A DNA stretch of 64,000 nucleotides from Lysinibacillus sp. FSL K6-0232 (GTDB taxonomy: Bacteria; Bacillota; Bacilli; Bacillales_A; Planococcaceae). The stretch's first letter is position 1. Each line of letters starts with the position of its first letter. The stretch covers positions 3,193,501-3,257,500 of the forward strand of contig NZ_JBBOYW010000001.1 in NCBI RefSeq assembly GCF_038008325.1, in the 5' to 3' direction. Positions 61,567 to 64,000 of this stretch are shown here, piece after piece. A program made the translations under genes and the position numbers. The notes beneath the pieces were generated by a model. It ran no database searches. It saw nothing but the letters and a program-made list of their open reading frames with translations, and was not told the origin of the DNA.

Positions 61567-61754
61567 TAACAATCACCTCATATTAGTTTAGTATTTCCTT
61601 GTGACTTTATGAATTTTTAACACAAAAATTCATAAGTATTCTTACTCTCTTTGCAATATTTATTTCTGCTTTTCATAAGCTGTCTTATCTACATTGTAAG
61701 AAGGACTTTATCTCTCGTCTATTACATTATTTCTATGATAATGATAGATAAAAA

Positions 61755-62678
61755 CTATAATACAAAACTAGACAAAGAATTAATGGCATCTTTCTCTGTG
61801 TGAAAATGAAGCTTTTCAATTTCACATACTAATAATTTAATATATTCACGTGCTGCATAATTAATAAAACAGTTCTTTTTCATCACAAGATAAACGCCTC
61901 TTGTTAAAGATGGGTCTTTAATATGTTGGAAATACAAATCTTCTGTATCATAAAATTCGTATAGTGTACGCGAAACAATACTACAACCAATACCACTCCG
62001 AACAAAATTTAAGATAGATTTAATACTAGACGTTTCCACAATAGGCTCTAATTGCTTGCCTATTTCATAGCCAACCTTATCAAGTAATTTTCTACATTGA
62101 TGCATATTTGGAAATAAAATAAGAGGACTATCTAAAATAGAACAAAATGATATTTTTGATTCTTCATGATATTGATTACTAATCAGATAAAATTCTTCAT
62201 CATACAGTTTTGTTACTTGCAACATATCATATTCATTAAGTTGGAAGCTAATACCGAAATCAGCTTGATTTTCTAAAACGGCCTTTTCTACCTGATCTGT
62301 CGTTTCAATAAAAACCTTAATGTTTGGATAGAGCTGATTAAATTGAATACATAACGTAGATACCAAATCTGTTATTTCTCCTGGCAACACTGCAATCTTT
62401 ACTTCCCCGATTTCTACTTTCGAGAATGCTGCAATTTGAGAAGCCATATTTTGAATAGAGCCTTGAATATTCAATGCTTCCTGTTGGACAATTTCCCCTA
62501 CCTTCGTCAGTTCAATTCTCTTACCAACACGATTAAATAGTGAATACCCTATCTCTTTTTCAAGTATTCTAATTTGATGGCTTAAAGTGGGCTGTGAAAT
62601 TCCTAACTTTTCAGCGGCTTTTGTAAAATGTAGCTCTTTACTAACCATTAAAAAATACTCTAAATGCCGTAATTCCAT
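61755..62678 (-). CDS. LysR-family transcriptional regulator
   Basis: 307 residues from the ATG at 62678. HTH at 1-60 (MELRHLEYFLMVSKELHFTK, LGISQPTLSHQIRILE) and a two-lobed periplasmic-type effector domain (about 90-290). It is on the same strand as the CoA-transferase and upstream of it, so it may regulate that gene, perhaps with a short acid as effector; this is inference from position. There is no strong ribosome site (AAGGGTTGGGG). Confidence 0.9.
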   Translation of the reverse strand: MELRHLEYFLMVSKELHFTKAAEKLGISQPTLSHQIRILEKEIGYSLFNRVGKRIELTKVGEIVQQEALNIQGSIQNMASQIAAFSKVEIGEVKIAVLPGEITDLVSTLCIQFNQLYPNIKVFIETTDQVEKAVLENQADFGISFQLNEYDMLQVTKLYDEEFYLISNQYHEESKISFCSILDSPLILFPNMHQCRKLLDKVGYEIGKQLEPIVETSSIKSILNFVRSGIGCSIVSRTLYEFYDTEDLYFQHIKDPSLTRGVYLVMKKNCFINYAAREYIKLLVCEIEKLHFHTEKDAINSLSSFVL

Positions 62679-62790
62679 ACTACCCCAACCCTTTCTTATG
62701 AAATTTCCATGCACATTGTAAAAATTATCTATCTTTTATACATTATCCACTAATTCGGTTATTCTATCCACCACTTATCACTAAACAATA

Positions 62791-62832
62791 AAAATAGGCT
62801 GTCCAAAAAGATAATATCTTTTTGGACAGCCT
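62791..62832 (-). terminator. Long hairpin terminator
   Basis: Perfect 18-bp stem AGGCTGTCCAAAAAGATA/TATCTTTTTGGACAGCCT with a 1-base centre, then TATTTTTATT on the minus strand. It lies behind the oxidase gene and a second hairpin. Confidence 0.8.
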
Positions 62833-62883
62833 TAACTTCTATAATAACTATTTGCTAAAAACTAGTGCGCTTACGCTAGTCAC

Positions 62884-62923
62884 AAAGGAGCCGTTTTAAA
62901 AGACTTTGCAAACGACTCCTTTT
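62884..62923. terminator. Terminator next to the oxidase stop
   Basis: AAAGGAG-CCG.. pairs with ..CGACTCCTTT over about 12 bp. The T run is better on the plus strand; with the next hairpin it gives a double stop for the minus-strand oxidase gene. Confidence 0.6.
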
Positions 62924-64000
62924 CTATTTTAATAATTCCTGTAGCACTTGCTCTGCTACCTGCTTACCTTGCTGTACACACTCGGGTACAGATATGCCCT
63001 CAAAAGAGCTACCTGCTAATTTAACCGTTGGAAAGTGTTGCTGTAACTCCTGCTTAATGCGCTGTACTTTTGCCTCATGCCCAACAGTATATTGTGGCAT
63101 AGCATTTTTCCAGCGTGTAACAACAGTTGTAATAGGTGCTCCATCTACACCAATTGTTTTTTGTAAATCTTGAAGAACTGTCTTTTCAATCTCAGTATCG
63201 GATAGTGCAACAATGGCTTCATCACCCACTCGTCCAATATAGCTACGCAATAAAATATAATCCTCTGGTGCAGTACCTGGCCATTTTCGATTCATCCATG
63301 TACAGGAGGTTATTGAAAAATCACTATTTCGAGAAACATAAAAAGCAAGTGCATCTAAATTTCCAAGCTGTTCTTTTTTAAAAGCCATTGTGACAGTTGC
63401 AATTGTTGCAGCCTTCATTGTCCCTAACTCATTTAACAGCTGATGCTTACTAAACATTTTTTCTACCGTATCGAATGGTGTTGCAATAATAACCGCATCA
63501 GCCTTTATATGTGAGAAGTTATTGAGCATCACCTGAACCGAGCCATCCTTGCCATGCTCAATTTCCTCAACCTTCACACCTTTCATAACAGTTCCAGGAA
63601 GTAATGAATCTTCTAAACTTTCAGTGAGTGTTTCAAGACCATTGCTAAAGGTTTGAAAGATTCCTTTATTTTCATCTACAAGATGATTATTTAAGAAGTT
63701 TGTGCCAGACTTCTTCATACCAATTAGTAAACTACGATATTTTTGCTCTAAGCTATAAAGCTGAGGGAATGTTGAGCTCATGCTTAATTGCTCAATATCC
63801 CCCGCAAATGTACCCGCTAGTAACGGTTCAACTAAATTTTCCACAATCTCTGCGCCAAACCTTCTTCTAAAAAAAGCTCCTAACGGTTGGTCATCATCTT
63901 GTTCAGAGCGAGGAATAAAAAAATCTCCTGCTGCCCGAACCTTACCACTAAGCGAGAATAAGCCTGAGGTAATAAATGATGAGATATGTGGCGTTTCTCC
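62924..64000 (-). CDS. hemY: Coproporphyrinogen III / protoporphyrinogen oxidase, C-terminal part
   Basis: The frame is open to the last base of the window, so 358 residues of the C-terminal part are visible; the apparent GTG start at 63844 is internal. Landmarks: SEQDDDQPLGAFFRRRFG and VEPLLAGTFAGD, the fold of FAD-dependent HemY/CgoX oxidases, and the C-terminal FAD-contact LAGSSFEGISVPECVQQG. In Firmicutes this enzyme oxidises coproporphyrinogen III in heme synthesis (now also named CgoX). The upstream genes, likely hemE/hemH in B. subtilis order, lie outside the window. Confidence 0.93.
   Translation of the reverse strand, partial: GETPHISSFITSGLFSLSGKVRAAGDFFIPRSEQDDDQPLGAFFRRRFGAEIVENLVEPLLAGTFAGDIEQLSMSSTFPQLYSLEQKYRSLLIGMKKSGTNFLNNHLVDENKGIFQTFSNGLETLTESLEDSLLPGTVMKGVKVEEIEHGKDGSVQVMLNNFSHIKADAVIIATPFDTVEKMFSKHQLLNELGTMKAATIATVTMAFKKEQLGNLDALAFYVSRNSDFSITSCTWMNRKWPGTAPEDYILLRSYIGRVGDEAIVALSDTEIEKTVLQDLQKTIGVDGAPITTVVTRWKNAMPQYTVGHEAKVQRIKQELQQHFPTVKLAGSSFEGISVPECVQQGKQVAEQVLQELLK

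Noticed and set aside
62796-62832. Possible insertion-sequence end (perfect 18-bp inverted repeat)
   Set aside because: No transposase remnant nearby, and it is followed by a T tract behind a gene end, so a terminator is the simpler reading.

Overview
The window is chromosomal DNA from a low-GC, endospore-forming Firmicute. Gene order follows Bacillus subtilis closely: cggR-gap-pgk-tpiA-gpmI-eno, clpP-crh-whiA-yvcK-rapZ-yvcI-trxB, the his operon, and hprK-lgt-ppaX-yvoF. A CotF-like coat protein, a collagen-like spore-surface protein, the frequent TTG/GTG starts and the overall protein style suggest Planococcaceae, most likely Lysinibacillus or a relative. That genus call is an inference from gene order and protein style, not from a search. 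Most genes lie on the minus strand.

Layout. 1-1266: the end of an unknown gene and a soluble chemoreceptor-like protein. 1333-4255: a decayed islet inserted at the 3' end of eno. It leaves a displaced second copy of the eno 3' end with its own terminator, a DUF4177-like pseudogene, two small genes and a broken tyrosine recombinase. 4164-11537: the glycolytic operon, with a CggR-type operator and promoter in front of cggR. 11551-17920: small redox genes, a divergent EamA transporter/MocR regulator pair, a secreted S9 peptidase and a CotF-like protein. 18128-25806: tRNA-Arg, clpP, crh-whiA-yvcK-rapZ-yvcI, trxB and a TPR protein. 25897-31765: the his operon with a clear sigma-A promoter. hisA is absent, and the hisB 3' end is duplicated. 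32052-32525: Fur-box-like sites and a small four-cysteine protein gene. 32625-38385: yvoF-ppaX-lgt-hprK, a cytochrome c-551 lipoprotein, a YitT protein and an EAL/HDOD protein.

38704-42129: a YtrA/YhcF-type GntR-ABC transporter operon and DedA. 42548-50632: an acyl-CoA synthetase, a Bce-type antimicrobial-peptide sensing and detoxification module with an extra 135-residue protein, lipoate ligase and a YhfH-type zinc-ribbon microprotein. 50634-53601: a TetR regulator and a YhgE/Pip protein that share a 23-bp operator. 53645-57251: an operon of two lipoproteins and a two-component system with a tandem OmpR-family box. 57329-60026: a GT2-TPR glycosyltransferase and a collagen-like spore protein. 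60049-64000: a CoA-transferase, a LysR regulator and the 3' part of a coproporphyrinogen/protoporphyrinogen oxidase that runs off the window.

The two most unusual observations are the eno-targeting islet and a similar but smaller duplication of the hisB 3' end inside a his operon that lacks hisA. No clearly new defence or biosynthetic system is visible. The best candidates for undescribed biology are the lipoprotein/two-component operon, the accessory protein in the Bce module, and the small four-Cys protein downstream of Fur-box-like sites.
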